Positions 8,196 to 16,957 of a DNA stretch of 64,000 bases are shown here, one piece after another. Below the pieces are notes generated by a model that saw only the letters and a list, made by a program, of their open reading frames with translations, had not been told where the DNA came from and searched no databases. The first letter of the stretch is position 1; the number at the start of each line of letters is the position of its first letter. Source of the stretch: Fibrobacter sp. UBA1765 (GTDB lineage: Bacteria; Fibrobacterota; Fibrobacteria; Fibrobacterales; Fibrobacteraceae); NCBI GenBank assembly GCA_002314675.1, contig DCGZ01000136.1, positions 3,160 to 67,159 on the forward strand, given 5' to 3'. A program made the translations under genes and the position numbers.

Positions 8196-8203
8196 CAAAT
8201 ATA
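8196..8203 (-). promoter_or_regulatory. Promoter element TATATTTG of the M16 peptidase operon
   Basis: TATATTTG on the minus strand lies four bases upstream of the ATG at 8191 and matches TAnnTTTG. The distance implies transcription starting at or very near the start codon. Confidence 0.45.
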
Positions 8204-8205
8204 CG

Positions 8206-8227
8206 AAAAAAGCCCCTTGCGGGGCTT
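8206..8227 (-). terminator. Terminator of the T9SS cargo-like gene
   Basis: GCCCC / GGGGC stem with a 4-base loop followed on the minus strand by a T run; it lies just after the stop of the gene ending at 8249. Confidence 0.85.
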
Positions 8228-8248
8228 GAAAAATTTCTTGTTTAGGGC

Positions 8249-10489
8249 TTATTTGATTTTAACCTGTTTCGTTAAGGCGCCGTAATGCCTTGTCTTGATT
8301 TTTACGAAATACGTTCCGGTTGGCAAGTTGCACATGTCAATTTCCTTGATGTAGGAATCCTTGTGCAAAACCACTTGTCCAATGGAATTCAAGATAGAAA
8401 CACTTTGCAATTCGCTCGGCTGCAGAGCTATGTGAAGAATGTTGTTCTGCATAAGGAATGCTTTTTCGCTAACAATATTCTGGATTGCCGTAGAAATACT
8501 ATCCTTTGGCGTTTCTGGAACGGAATCCTTTGTTGTGTCAGGAACGTATGCCGCGTTGACCGTGTATGTAATCGTATCGCTTAAATCTGCAGAAATCATG
8601 TCGAATACGAACGGCTTTGTAAAATCACCTGGTTCAAAGTTCTTTACGGAGCCAGTTGCGTTTTCTGCGCCCGCGTACATGTAGTAGAGTTTTGCCATGT
8701 TGACTTCAACAGGAATGTTGACCTGTACAGTTCTTTCTTCCTGGTTGATTTCTCCTGGAATGTACCAGGCATTGCCGAGAACTATGTAGAAGTCTCTAAG
8801 CGTTGCTACGGAATCTTCCTTTTTGGAGGTAATAGAAACAAAGATCTTGCGAGAATTGGTGCTGTCTTCTGCATAGACCCTTAAGGTGTTCTTTGCTCCA
8901 AGCGTGTAGGAAAAATCGCCAACATTCTTGAACGGTGCATACGGATCCTTTGTTGCAAGAATCGGCACTGCAATATCGTTGTTGCGCTTCATGGGGAGCG
9001 TGAATAATGTAGTGTCGCTTTTGTCGCGAATGCATGCGATTGCAGCCTTGTATTCGTTGTCTGGCAAGTAGGCGAATGCTCCAACAACTTCAGAGGTACT
9101 CCATGGCTTTTCGCGTGGTACGAATTCAATGGCGTAAATCTTGGTGTCGTAACCCTTGCTGATTTCAATGGTTCCACCGTAATTGGAGTTTGCCACGAAT
9201 GTTGCGTTTACTGTAGCCTTGCTGTTTGGCGAAGTGAACCATCTTTGAACATGGTAGTTCTTGATGTTGATTTTGTATGGCAAGTCGATAATAACCTTTC
9301 CTGTATCTGCGGAAGTTTCCGGGTCCCATACAGTGCGGGCATAAATGAATTCGGATTCATAGTTGTTCGTGAGTTCCACATTGTACAGATAGTTGTCTGC
9401 AGGAACAGGAACTGGAATTACGTGGTAATAAGATTTATGAATAGAATCTTGAGCGGTTACGGTAATGACTAGAGGTTCAGCATCTTTTTGAAGATTGATT
9501 GTACCACTTTCAGAAATGGAAATGCTTGCTTCTGCGGAAACTTTAGTTGAAAGGCTGAATGTCTTTAGAATGTCTTCTGGTATTTGGTCATAGTGATAGA
9601 TATAGACCGCACCGGTATCCAGGTTTTCTGCTGGGTGCTCGATTCTTATGGAATCAGCACAGAATCTTGTTGTTGCGAAATTTGTTGCACAGGAAGAATC
9701 TGCTGCCGTGAGCTTTGAACCTGTTAAAGGCGGCAACTTGTTAATGACAACGTCGTATGCTGCTGTAGAAATACCATTCAATGCAGTGAATGTAAATGTT
9801 ACTGGGCCTTTAGAAAAGTCCTGTGCCGTAGATGGCGAGAAGCTTTTGTACAAGCCTGTAAAGGAGGGTGTTAATGATGTGATGTTTGTTTTATAGGGAA
9901 CTGTAAGTTCAATTTTCCCGTTTTGCGAACCGGATGGCTGCGTTACCTTGTAATCACTCATTACGCTAGAACTGATAGCGGTAAAGTTGGTTACGATAGC
10001 TTCGTTATTCTTTCCGATAGCAATAGATTTTATAGTGAGATTGCATTCTCTAGTTGACGATCCCTGGGCCTGGAATGTAACCTTTGTTTCTGGATAGCTA
10101 ATGGGAATTACTTGATCACTATTAAAACTTTTGCCTGTTGACCAGCCCCACTCAGGGTCATAGGTGTAAATCGCAAGGCTATTGCTACCGCAAGAAGTGG
10201 AGTAGGTAACCTTGATGTTTGCTCCTTCAAATTCTTCGTTCCAGTCGAATTTGTAACCGGTGTTTACTGAAAGACCGTAAGAAAATTTGGTTCCACTTAC
10301 TGTTGTTGAAATTCCGCCGTTTAGTCCAAGGGACCAAGAGGCCCATGCACTTGATTGCTTGTCAAAACTTGTTTCAGAGGTGGAGTAGCCGCCACTACTC
10401 TGAAAATTCAGGGCGACAGCTGCATTTGAAATGGCTGTTGATGCCAAAACTAGGAATGCTAAATTAGCAATCGAAAAAATCTTACCCAT
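8249..10489 (-). CDS. Exported protein with Ig-like repeats and T9SS type A-like C-terminal sorting domain
   Basis: The 746-residue protein has a signal peptide (about 1-23, SNA-AV). The middle carries several beta-sandwich modules, each ending in phrases like ITVTAQDSIHKSYYHV. The last about 75 residues read SVSILNSIGQVVLHKD, then LPTGTYFVKIK and TKQVKIK, closely resembling the T9SS type A sorting tail (Por_Secre_tail). By family knowledge such proteins cross the outer membrane through SprA and are anchored or released at the surface; a SprA gene lies at 24030-30833. No catalytic domain was recognised. It is monocistronic with its own terminator. Confidence 0.8.
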   Translation of the reverse strand: MGKIFSIANLAFLVLASTAISNAAVALNFQSSGGYSTSETSFDKQSSAWASWSLGLNGGISTTVSGTKFSYGLSVNTGYKFDWNEEFEGANIKVTYSTSCGSNSLAIYTYDPEWGWSTGKSFNSDQVIPISYPETKVTFQAQGSSTRECNLTIKSIAIGKNNEAIVTNFTAISSSVMSDYKVTQPSGSQNGKIELTVPYKTNITSLTPSFTGLYKSFSPSTAQDFSKGPVTFTFTALNGISTAAYDVVINKLPPLTGSKLTAADSSCATNFATTRFCADSIRIEHPAENLDTGAVYIYHYDQIPEDILKTFSLSTKVSAEASISISESGTINLQKDAEPLVITVTAQDSIHKSYYHVIPVPVPADNYLYNVELTNNYESEFIYARTVWDPETSADTGKVIIDLPYKINIKNYHVQRWFTSPNSKATVNATFVANSNYGGTIEISKGYDTKIYAIEFVPREKPWSTSEVVGAFAYLPDNEYKAAIACIRDKSDTTLFTLPMKRNNDIAVPILATKDPYAPFKNVGDFSYTLGAKNTLRVYAEDSTNSRKIFVSITSKKEDSVATLRDFYIVLGNAWYIPGEINQEERTVQVNIPVEVNMAKLYYMYAGAENATGSVKNFEPGDFTKPFVFDMISADLSDTITYTVNAAYVPDTTKDSVPETPKDSISTAIQNIVSEKAFLMQNNILHIALQPSELQSVSILNSIGQVVLHKDSYIKEIDMCNLPTGTYFVKIKTRHYGALTKQVKIK

Positions 10490-10632
10490 GGCAATACTCC
10501 AGTTGTTGGGAATTATTTATGTAAATATAAGTAAGATTTTTATAACAAGCTTGTTTCCATATCATAAAATCAGTTTTTTTTGAATGGAAAAATTTTCAAT
10601 TTCGTAAATTTTGAAAAAAGAGGAATTTCTAT

Positions 10633-11103
10633 ATGCGTAAAATCAAGAATCCCTGGGCTCACTTGGCTGGCTACAATTGCATTGGTTGTTGTCCTACAAA
10701 TCCGCTTGGACTTCACATGTGCTTTTTTGAAGATGGCGATGACATTGTCTGCGAATGGAAGCCTTCGACCAATCACCAGGGCTGGCTAGACACTTTGCAC
10801 GGTGGCGTGCAGGGCATGCTCCTTGACGAAATTGCCTCCTGGGTTCTGTTCCGTAAATTGCAGACAACTGGTGTGACTTCTAAGATGGAAGTGAAATACT
10901 TGAAGCCTGTTTCAACTTTAGATGACCACATTACCTTGCGAGCACGCATTCAAACGCAAAAGCGAAATGTCGTTTTTATTGATGCAGAACTCTACAATGC
11001 CGCAGGTGAAAAATGTACGCAGGCAAGCCTGATTTATTTTAGTGCTGTAAAAAATACAGATAGAGAATCTGCAGCCTTTGTGAGTTGCGAACTTGAGGAT
11101 TAG
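10633..11103 (+). CDS. PaaI-family hotdog-fold thioesterase
   Basis: The 156-residue protein matches the PaaI/YbgC-type acyl-CoA thioesterase fold. The signature HGGVQGMLLDEIASWV (about residues 56-71) is the HGG...D/E motif, where the Asp or Glu on the long helix acts in hydrolysis. It has an N-terminal Cys pair (GCCP) that is not part of the catalytic core. It is cytoplasmic, with no signal peptide. A good ribosome site (AAAGAGG) precedes the ATG. The acyl-CoA substrate is unknown. Confidence 0.85.
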   Translation: MRKIKNPWAHLAGYNCIGCCPTNPLGLHMCFFEDGDDIVCEWKPSTNHQGWLDTLHGGVQGMLLDEIASWVLFRKLQTTGVTSKMEVKYLKPVSTLDDHITLRARIQTQKRNVVFIDAELYNAAGEKCTQASLIYFSAVKNTDRESAAFVSCELED

Positions 11104-11113
11104 TTTTGGAAGA

Positions 11114-12034
11114 TTAATTGCTAGGCTTGTTTTCGCAAGCCTTTGCCGCGTCGTAAGGATCGATGTGTACTAGAGCATCGACCACGTTTTCGCCGCATTC
11201 AATCAAGGCGCGTTCCACAGCTTCTGAAAGGTCGTGCGCCTCTAAGAGAGTCATGTCGCTTGCGACTACAATATGCAAGTTTACTTGCAAATCGCTCCCG
11301 ATGTAGCGCGTACGGAATTCGTGAATGCTAATGACTCCTGGAACGCCGAGTGCGATGGCTTTTAATTTTTCGCAAGTTTCAGGATCTGCGGCTCCATCTG
11401 CCACCTGGTGCATGCTAGGCTTGATGATTTCATAGCCGGAGTGAATGATCAAAAGTCCAACAAGCAGGGCGCCAAGAGAATCAATAAACCACAAGTTTGG
11501 AAAGACTATCGAAAGCAGAACCGCTATAACAACAGGAATGGAACTGAGAGCGTCGCTACGGTGGTGCCATGCGTTTGCTTCAAGAGCCTGGCTTCTTAGT
11601 TTGCGACCACAGTTTCGCGTGTAGCGAAATAAGATTTCCTTGCTTGCTACGGAGAATAAGGCTACAATTGCAGCGATCATTTCTGGGTGCGATTCTTGCC
11701 TGTTTATAAGTGCGGTTACTGCATCGTAGTCTAGGAATACGCCTACGGCAATTACGGCAAGGCCAATGCCGAGCGATATCAAAGTTTCGAAACGTCTATG
11801 CCCGTTTGGGTGGTCCGCGTCTGGAGGGGAATTCCAAAAGCGAGAACCCACTAGAATTGCAGCGTCGGTAATCAGGTCCGAGGCACTGTGGATTGCGTCA
11901 GCAACAAGTGCCTGAGAATGACCGAGTATACCGGCAGCAAACTTGAACCCCATGAGCCCAAGGTTTACAGCAACGCCGACCCAGGTCACCTTTCGGATTT
12001 CTGGGCCGTCATCTTTTTTAGCAATTCGAGTCAT
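11114..12034 (-). CDS. Cation diffusion facilitator (CDF) family transporter
   Basis: This is an inner-membrane divalent metal (Zn, Fe, Mn, Co) exporter of about 306 residues. The transmembrane HxxxD/DxxxD metal site is visible in LVADAIHSASDLITD, and again in NAWHHRSDALSS. A cytoplasmic C-terminal domain carries the HEFRTRYIGSDLQVNLHI block typical of the CDF regulatory ferredoxin-like fold. I chose ATG at 12034 rather than the possible ATG at 12070: the longer version would overlap the terminator of the upstream gene and the TATATTTG element. Confidence 0.9.
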   Translation of the reverse strand: MTRIAKKDDGPEIRKVTWVGVAVNLGLMGFKFAAGILGHSQALVADAIHSASDLITDAAILVGSRFWNSPPDADHPNGHRRFETLISLGIGLAVIAVGVFLDYDAVTALINRQESHPEMIAAIVALFSVASKEILFRYTRNCGRKLRSQALEANAWHHRSDALSSIPVVIAVLLSIVFPNLWFIDSLGALLVGLLIIHSGYEIIKPSMHQVADGAADPETCEKLKAIALGVPGVISIHEFRTRYIGSDLQVNLHIVVASDMTLLEAHDLSEAVERALIECGENVVDALVHIDPYDAAKACENKPSN

Positions 12035-12038
12035 GCGC

Positions 12039-12046
12039 CAAATATA
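12039..12046 (-). promoter_or_regulatory. Promoter element TATATTTG of the CDF transporter gene
   Basis: TATATTTG on the minus strand sits four bases before the ATG at 12034, the same spacing as for the M16 operon at 8196. A leaderless or near-leaderless transcript is implied. Confidence 0.45.
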
Positions 12047-12051
12047 GCAAA

Positions 12052-12081
12052 CGAAAAACCTCGAACGCAAAGCCCGAGGTT
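12052..12081 (-). terminator. Terminator of the binding-protein/GGDEF operon
   Basis: AACCTCG / CGAGGTT stem with an 11-base loop followed by TTTTTC on the minus strand, just after the stop at 12092. Confidence 0.75.
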
Positions 12082-12091
12082 TGTAAAAATC

Positions 12092-13831
12092 TTAATGAAG
12101 CTTTTCTTCGTTTAATGCTTCGCGCTGTAAATCAAGCTCTGCTGCCTTGTAATCTTCTTCTGTAGTATCTTTTGGATTCCAGACAACGACTTGATTTCGA
12201 CCGTTTTCCTTGCCTTTATAAAGGGCTTGGTCAGCAAGCTGAATACTTCTATCTACTCCGAGCCTTGGGTCATAGAGGGCTACGCCAACAGTGATTGTTA
12301 CCGGAATGCGTAAATCGGAATAATTTATTTCAAGGGCTTCAACAGTTTTACGGAAACGCTCGGCGACAATCGTTGCTCCTTCAAGGGCTGTTTCCGGGAG
12401 CATTACCAGGAACTCTTCACCGCCCCAACGAGCAACAAAGTCGTATTTACGGAGTAAGTTGCGAATTGTATTTGCAACGCTCTTTAAAACGACGTCACCG
12501 CAGTTATGCCCATAGGTGTCGTTAATGCGCTTAAACTTATCGATGTCAATAAAGATAAAGCAGAAATCACGACGCATACGAACTGCGCGGTGTGCTTCTT
12601 GTTGAATCTTTTCGCGTAGGTCGCGGCGGTTCGGCAGGCCTGTCAACTCATCTGTTCTAGAAATGATGTCTAGCTGGTTCTTTGCAGCTTCAAGTTCCTT
12701 TGTGCGTTTTAGAACCTGTTCTTCGAGGTGCTTCTTGTGGTCGTTTAGCTGCTTCATCTGCTTTTGGATGAGTCTAAGCATTCTGTTGAAAGAACTTGCC
12801 AGAATGCCAATTTCATCTTTGCGCTTGTCGTCAGGGAACGGCTCTGCATCAAAGTTACCTTCGCTAATGTAGTTGATGTAGCTGATAATCTTTCTAAGTG
12901 GTGTTGTAAATCGTAAAAAGAGGAAGCTGACCATGAAAATGGTTACGAGCAAAACGATTACCAAGAGAATGAAGATCGTAGAAACAGTCGTGAATATTGC
13001 CTTTTCGGCATCGTCCCTTAATTGCAGTGAATAAACGTTTAACTGGTATGTCGAATTTTTAGCGAATGCAGTCAAGTATTCCTTGCCGTCAGACAATTTG
13101 ACAAAGTCCGAAAAGTTTTCGTTCAGAGACTTTGGAGCTGGAAGACCTAGATCCATGACCGTGAGCTTGCCTTCGGACGCTAGCACCGGATTTGGATGCA
13201 TCAAGAGCTTGCCTTCATTGTCGGCTACAATCAGGAATTGCGGGTCTTCGGCCTTTTGAACGATTTTACTCCAAATACGTCGCATTGAAAAACTTGCTAC
13301 GAGGGCTCCGTTGGCGGTTGCTCGTGAACCGACTTGAACGGCGAATATTTTCTTTGGGGTTTCTCCGTCTTCCCAGAACCAGGGCGAAAGATAGGTCCTG
13401 ACCTGCGTAACCCTGTTAAAGTCATCAAATGATTGCGGAACGCTGTTATGGGCTGCAGCCTTGATCATGGAATTGTCGCAGATGAGCTCGTTGTTCCTTC
13501 CATAAAGGCGAATGTATTCGCCATTCATGAAGAGCGGAGAGACATCGTAGCTCTTTAAAAAGCCGGACGCTTCAATAGGGTCTAGTGATGAAATCGAAGA
13601 AGTCTTGCCAAGCAGGTAAAGCTGCCTGTCGAAAAGGTCCATTTCTTGCTTCATCGTGTAAGAAGCATTTTTGGCAATATCCCTGTTGGTTTGGAACCAT
13701 GTGCCCATGAGCGAGGTTCTTTGCGAATGAATAAACCACGCCGTAACACCGCCCATCAAGACGGTGATGGTCAATACCAAGAGCACTAGGCATTTAAAAA
13801 GGATACTGTTCTTGAAGGACCTAAAAAGCAT
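12092..13831 (-). CDS. Diguanylate cyclase with periplasmic sensor, HAMP and GGDEF domains
   Basis: The 579-residue protein has one N-terminal membrane segment (about 12-33), a periplasmic Cache-like sensor region (about 34-280), a second membrane segment (about 283-308), HAMP (about 309-360), a coiled coil (about 365-390) and a GGDEF domain (about 395-560). The active-site motif is GGEEF (470-474), so cyclic-di-GMP synthesis is expected, and the inhibitory-site RxxD (RKYD, 461-464) is present, so product inhibition is likely. The start is three bases after the stop of a sugar-binding protein gene, so the two are co-transcribed and may sense together. Confidence 0.93.
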   Translation of the reverse strand: MLFRSFKNSILFKCLVLLVLTITVLMGGVTAWFIHSQRTSLMGTWFQTNRDIAKNASYTMKQEMDLFDRQLYLLGKTSSISSLDPIEASGFLKSYDVSPLFMNGEYIRLYGRNNELICDNSMIKAAAHNSVPQSFDDFNRVTQVRTYLSPWFWEDGETPKKIFAVQVGSRATANGALVASFSMRRIWSKIVQKAEDPQFLIVADNEGKLLMHPNPVLASEGKLTVMDLGLPAPKSLNENFSDFVKLSDGKEYLTAFAKNSTYQLNVYSLQLRDDAEKAIFTTVSTIFILLVIVLLVTIFMVSFLFLRFTTPLRKIISYINYISEGNFDAEPFPDDKRKDEIGILASSFNRMLRLIQKQMKQLNDHKKHLEEQVLKRTKELEAAKNQLDIISRTDELTGLPNRRDLREKIQQEAHRAVRMRRDFCFIFIDIDKFKRINDTYGHNCGDVVLKSVANTIRNLLRKYDFVARWGGEEFLVMLPETALEGATIVAERFRKTVEALEINYSDLRIPVTITVGVALYDPRLGVDRSIQLADQALYKGKENGRNQVVVWNPKDTTEEDYKAAELDLQREALNEEKLH

Positions 13832-13834
13832 TGT

Positions 13835-15349
13835 TTATTTTTTCCTACGGTATGTGAACACAAAGCCCGCAATAACTGCAAGAGCTAGTAGTGCTATAGT
13901 ATAGGAAATAGGAGTTGAGGATTCTTCCTTCTTTTCTTCGACAACCGGGCTTTCTTCGTTATTTTTAGATAAGTTTACTTTAGATAAGAATACCGGGTCC
14001 CAAATTTTTTGGAAATCTTCAAAATTTACGGAAACAGACGCATTCTCGTCTCCAAGAAGTCGATTGAGCTCTACGTCTGCCTTTGTTAGGATTTCGAAAA
14101 TCTTTTCATCACTGTAAAGGCCTTCAATTTCTAGCAGAGACCAGATTTCGCTGAACATTGAAACTAGGACTGCTTCGATTTCACCCCAGCGAGGTAGGCT
14201 TGGGTAGGCGTGGCCATATTTCAAGCCTTCGATAAGAGGCTGGTAAACGGAATCTGTAGACCATGACGCAAGCACTGATTCTGATGGTGGCAAAAAGCCG
14301 ATGTGCCTTGTATAGGCGTCAAGAGCCTTGTCTGAAGTTAGGAATGTTAAAAGCTTTAGGGCGTTTTCCTTGTCCTCTGCTTTGGCTGGAATTGCAAGGT
14401 TTGAGCCCCCGATAAAGCCGATGCTGCCGGCAGAACCCTTTGGCACGCGGAATAGTTCAACACCGTCATTGCCGATAGGAGAAGAAATCAAGCCACCTTC
14501 GGCTCCAGAAAAGCGAAGCTGCATTACAATTTCTGCAGTATTCAAAATAAATGCAAGTTCACCGCTGTTAAACTTTTGGGCAACCTGCGCCGTATTCAAG
14601 TTGAGGCTTTCGCGGTCAACCAAAGAATCCTTTACGAACTTTAGGTATTTTGCAATCCCCTTCAAGGTGTTTGTTTCAAGAATGGAGGATCTTGTTTTCC
14701 CTGCATCGATTCTTACAAAGTCACCGCCTTCCGACCAAACCCATGGCGCAAAGTTATGTGGAATGTTCCAGTCGCTTTTGCCTGGGAATGCGTAAGACTG
14801 GATCGGGGTCCCGTCTTCGAGGGTCAGTTTTGCATCTTGAATTTTTTTGAGGGCGGAAGCGAACCCTTCGTATGTTTCGATGTCGCTTGCTGTAATACCA
14901 ACTTTATTTAGAATTCGCTTGTTGCCAAGCAATGTGCGGGCATCCACAAACCATGGTATAGAGTAAATGGTCGGGTCGCCTTCGATGTGCGTTGTTTCAA
15001 AGCTTACCGGAATAAAGCGTTCCGGCTTAATGGACTTCATGTACGGGTCCAGGTCAAGGAGAGTTCCGCGTGAAGCAAAATACGGGAGCCAGGTTGTTCC
15101 AAGCTGAACAACTGATGGAAGGTCCTTGCCGCTTTCAAGGGCTCCAGAAATACGTCCCCAGGCTTCGCCCCAGTCAAGAACGGTAACTTTTACGGGAATA
15201 CCGGTTTCTTGGGTAAAGGTTTTAAGACCGTCTTCGAGTTTTTCCTTAGGGGATGCTCCATTTGGCATGATCCAAATAGATAATGGTTTTGCTGCCATTA
15301 CCGATGTCGCTAAAATAAGAGAGCTTAGCAAGACAAATTTTTTCTTCAT
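13835..15349 (-). CDS. Extracellular solute-binding protein (family 1, sugar type) with C-terminal membrane anchor
   Basis: The protein has about 504 residues from the ATG at 15349. I prefer this start because it gives a normal signal peptide (about 1-19, SVMA-AK); a longer reading adds 23 non-signal residues. The body matches family 1 ABC sugar-binding proteins (MalE/UgpB-like). Unusually, a Glu/Lys-rich linker and a transmembrane helix (ALLALAVIAGFVFTY) followed by RRKK close the chain, which would tether it in the inner membrane. No ABC permease or ATPase for import is adjacent. The partner is the GGDEF protein directly downstream. Confidence 0.85.
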   Translation of the reverse strand: MKKKFVLLSSLILATSVMAAKPLSIWIMPNGASPKEKLEDGLKTFTQETGIPVKVTVLDWGEAWGRISGALESGKDLPSVVQLGTTWLPYFASRGTLLDLDPYMKSIKPERFIPVSFETTHIEGDPTIYSIPWFVDARTLLGNKRILNKVGITASDIETYEGFASALKKIQDAKLTLEDGTPIQSYAFPGKSDWNIPHNFAPWVWSEGGDFVRIDAGKTRSSILETNTLKGIAKYLKFVKDSLVDRESLNLNTAQVAQKFNSGELAFILNTAEIVMQLRFSGAEGGLISSPIGNDGVELFRVPKGSAGSIGFIGGSNLAIPAKAEDKENALKLLTFLTSDKALDAYTRHIGFLPPSESVLASWSTDSVYQPLIEGLKYGHAYPSLPRWGEIEAVLVSMFSEIWSLLEIEGLYSDEKIFEILTKADVELNRLLGDENASVSVNFEDFQKIWDPVFLSKVNLSKNNEESPVVEEKKEESSTPISYTIALLALAVIAGFVFTYRRKK

Positions 15350-15658
15350 AAAAACCTCGAATACACAAAAAATCGGCCTTTTTGGGGCTTCATATATACA
15401 CTGCCCCAAAATAAACAATTTTTAAATAATTCGCACAGTTTTTTTTGTTGAAGTATGCTCTTTGACAAGTTTGTGTAAGAAATTTTGCCTTATTTGGTGA
15501 AAAATTTTGTTCTTGGGAGTTTTATTTCCAAAAAAAATGTGATTTTCCGTTTTAAATGGGAATATTTTATGTTGAAATAAAAAGTCTTTGCTTTGCAACG
15601 GTTTTCGTTTGGCGGGCATCTAATTTTTTAGTTTTAGTACCCCGGATTTTAAGATATT
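15350..15658. other. AT-rich intergenic region between divergent genes
   Basis: About 300 bases separating the binding-protein gene (minus) from the MacA-like gene (plus). It holds the inverted repeat at 15379-15411. A TTAGTACC motif (about 15631) resembles the clustered motif at 1341-1613. No coding potential was recognised. Confidence 0.5.
15379..15411. promoter_or_regulatory. Inverted repeat TTTTGGGGC...GCCCCAAAA around a -10-like TATATA
   Basis: TTTTGGGGC (ending 15388) and GCCCCAAAA (15403-15411) form a 9-bp inverted repeat about 30-60 bases upstream of the binding-protein start. The 14-base spacer contains TATATAT, so a repressor bound here would cover a plausible promoter. Operator function is inferred. 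Confidence 0.45.
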
Positions 15659-16957
15659 ATGAAAAGATTTATCAAGATTTTTATTGTTTTGGCCGTTTTA
15701 GCCGGAGTAGGGTATTTTGCCTACGTCCGTTTTGCTGCAAGTGAAAAATCTGTGGTGGGAACGCTTGTTAGCGAAAAAATAGAGACTAGAACGATCCGTA
15801 CCACAATTTCTGCGACAGGTAGCCTAGAGCCTGTGGACCAGGTTGAAGTTGGCACTCAGGTGTCTGGCGACATTGCAAGGATTTTTGTTGACTACAATTC
15901 CAAGGTAAAAAAGGGCCAGGTTCTAGCGGAACTTGACAAGTCAAAATTAAAGGCAACTCTCACGCAGGCTGAAATTTCGTATAAGTCTGCAGAAAACGAT
16001 TACAGCTATAAGCTTTCTACTTATGAACGTACAAGGAAACTTGCCGAAAATGGAAGTGCTAGCGCTGTTGAATTGGAATCTGCGCAATACAATATGAATG
16101 CGGCTAAGTTTGCCGTGGAACGCAGCCGTAGTGAAGTAGAGCAGGCTAAGTTAAACCTGAGCTATGCTACAATCAAGAGCCCGATCAATGGTGTGGTATT
16201 GGAACGCGCAGTCGATGTTGGGCAGACTGTTGCCGCCTCGATGAGTACGCCAACGCTTTTTATTTTGGCCAAGGATCTTTCGCAAATGAAGGTCATGGCG
16301 GATGTGGATGAAGCAGACATAGGCCAAGTCAAGGCCGGTCAAAATGTTGAATTTACGGTAGACGCCTATTTGGAAGATACGTTCAAGGGAATAGTGCAGG
16401 AGGTTCGCCTGAACCCGACGACAACAGCGAACGTTGTTACATATACAGTTGTGATTACTGCAGAAAATCCAGACCAAAAGCTTTTGCCAGGCATGACTGC
16501 TACCTGTACAATCATTACCCAGGAGATTCGCGACGCTATTGCACTCCCGGCAAAAGCTATCAAGTTTATTCCGGCTGAAGGAACGCCGAAGTTACCTCCT
16601 CCAGATGGCATGGGGCCGCCGCCTAAGCGAGAGGATTCTTCAAAGTTTGCAGATGGCAAAATGCCGCCACCGGGCATGGGCGCTATGGGAGGCTTTTCTG
16701 GAATGGCAAAGAAGAAGTCCTGGAGCAAGAATCACGGAGATAAGGGACCAAAATTCGTTTGGATTAACATGAACGGCTCTGTGATGCCGCGTCCTGTGAA
16801 AGTTGGGATTTCTGACGGTGTGTATATGCAAGTGGAACATGGCTTGAATGTTGGGGACTCGGTCGTTGTTTCGCAGGAATCAAGTGTTGTGAAGGCCCCA
16901 GCAAGTGGCGCGGTAAGCCCGTTCATGCCGGGCCCGCCAGGGAGGAAAAAGAAGTAG
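15659..16957 (+). CDS. MacA-like periplasmic adaptor of an ABC/RND-type efflux system
   Basis: The 432-residue protein has one N-terminal membrane anchor (about 4-22), a lipoyl/barrel-sandwich half (EVGTQVSGDIARIFVDYNS), an alpha-hairpin coiled coil (about 95-165) and a second half (LSYATIKSPINGVVLERAVDVGQTV), as in HlyD/MacA adaptors. The following beta-barrel part contains an unusual Pro/Gly/Met/Lys-rich insert at about 305-365 (PPPDGMG, PPPGMGAMGG). It should bridge the MacB-like permease, encoded after a 366-base repeat array, to an outer-membrane channel; no TolC is in the window. Confidence 0.9.
   Translation: MKRFIKIFIVLAVLAGVGYFAYVRFAASEKSVVGTLVSEKIETRTIRTTISATGSLEPVDQVEVGTQVSGDIARIFVDYNSKVKKGQVLAELDKSKLKATLTQAEISYKSAENDYSYKLSTYERTRKLAENGSASAVELESAQYNMNAAKFAVERSRSEVEQAKLNLSYATIKSPINGVVLERAVDVGQTVAASMSTPTLFILAKDLSQMKVMADVDEADIGQVKAGQNVEFTVDAYLEDTFKGIVQEVRLNPTTTANVVTYTVVITAENPDQKLLPGMTATCTIITQEIRDAIALPAKAIKFIPAEGTPKLPPPDGMGPPPKREDSSKFADGKMPPPGMGAMGGFSGMAKKKSWSKNHGDKGPKFVWINMNGSVMPRPVKVGISDGVYMQVEHGLNVGDSVVVSQESSVVKAPASGAVSPFMPGPPGRKKK

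Noticed and set aside
12035..12070. Twelve-codon N-terminal extension of the CDF transporter
   Set aside because: It overlaps the terminator of the upstream operon and the promoter element, and the family normally starts near the chosen ATG.
15350..15418. Longer start of the sugar-binding protein
   Set aside because: The extra 23 residues are not signal-like and would bury the real signal peptide.
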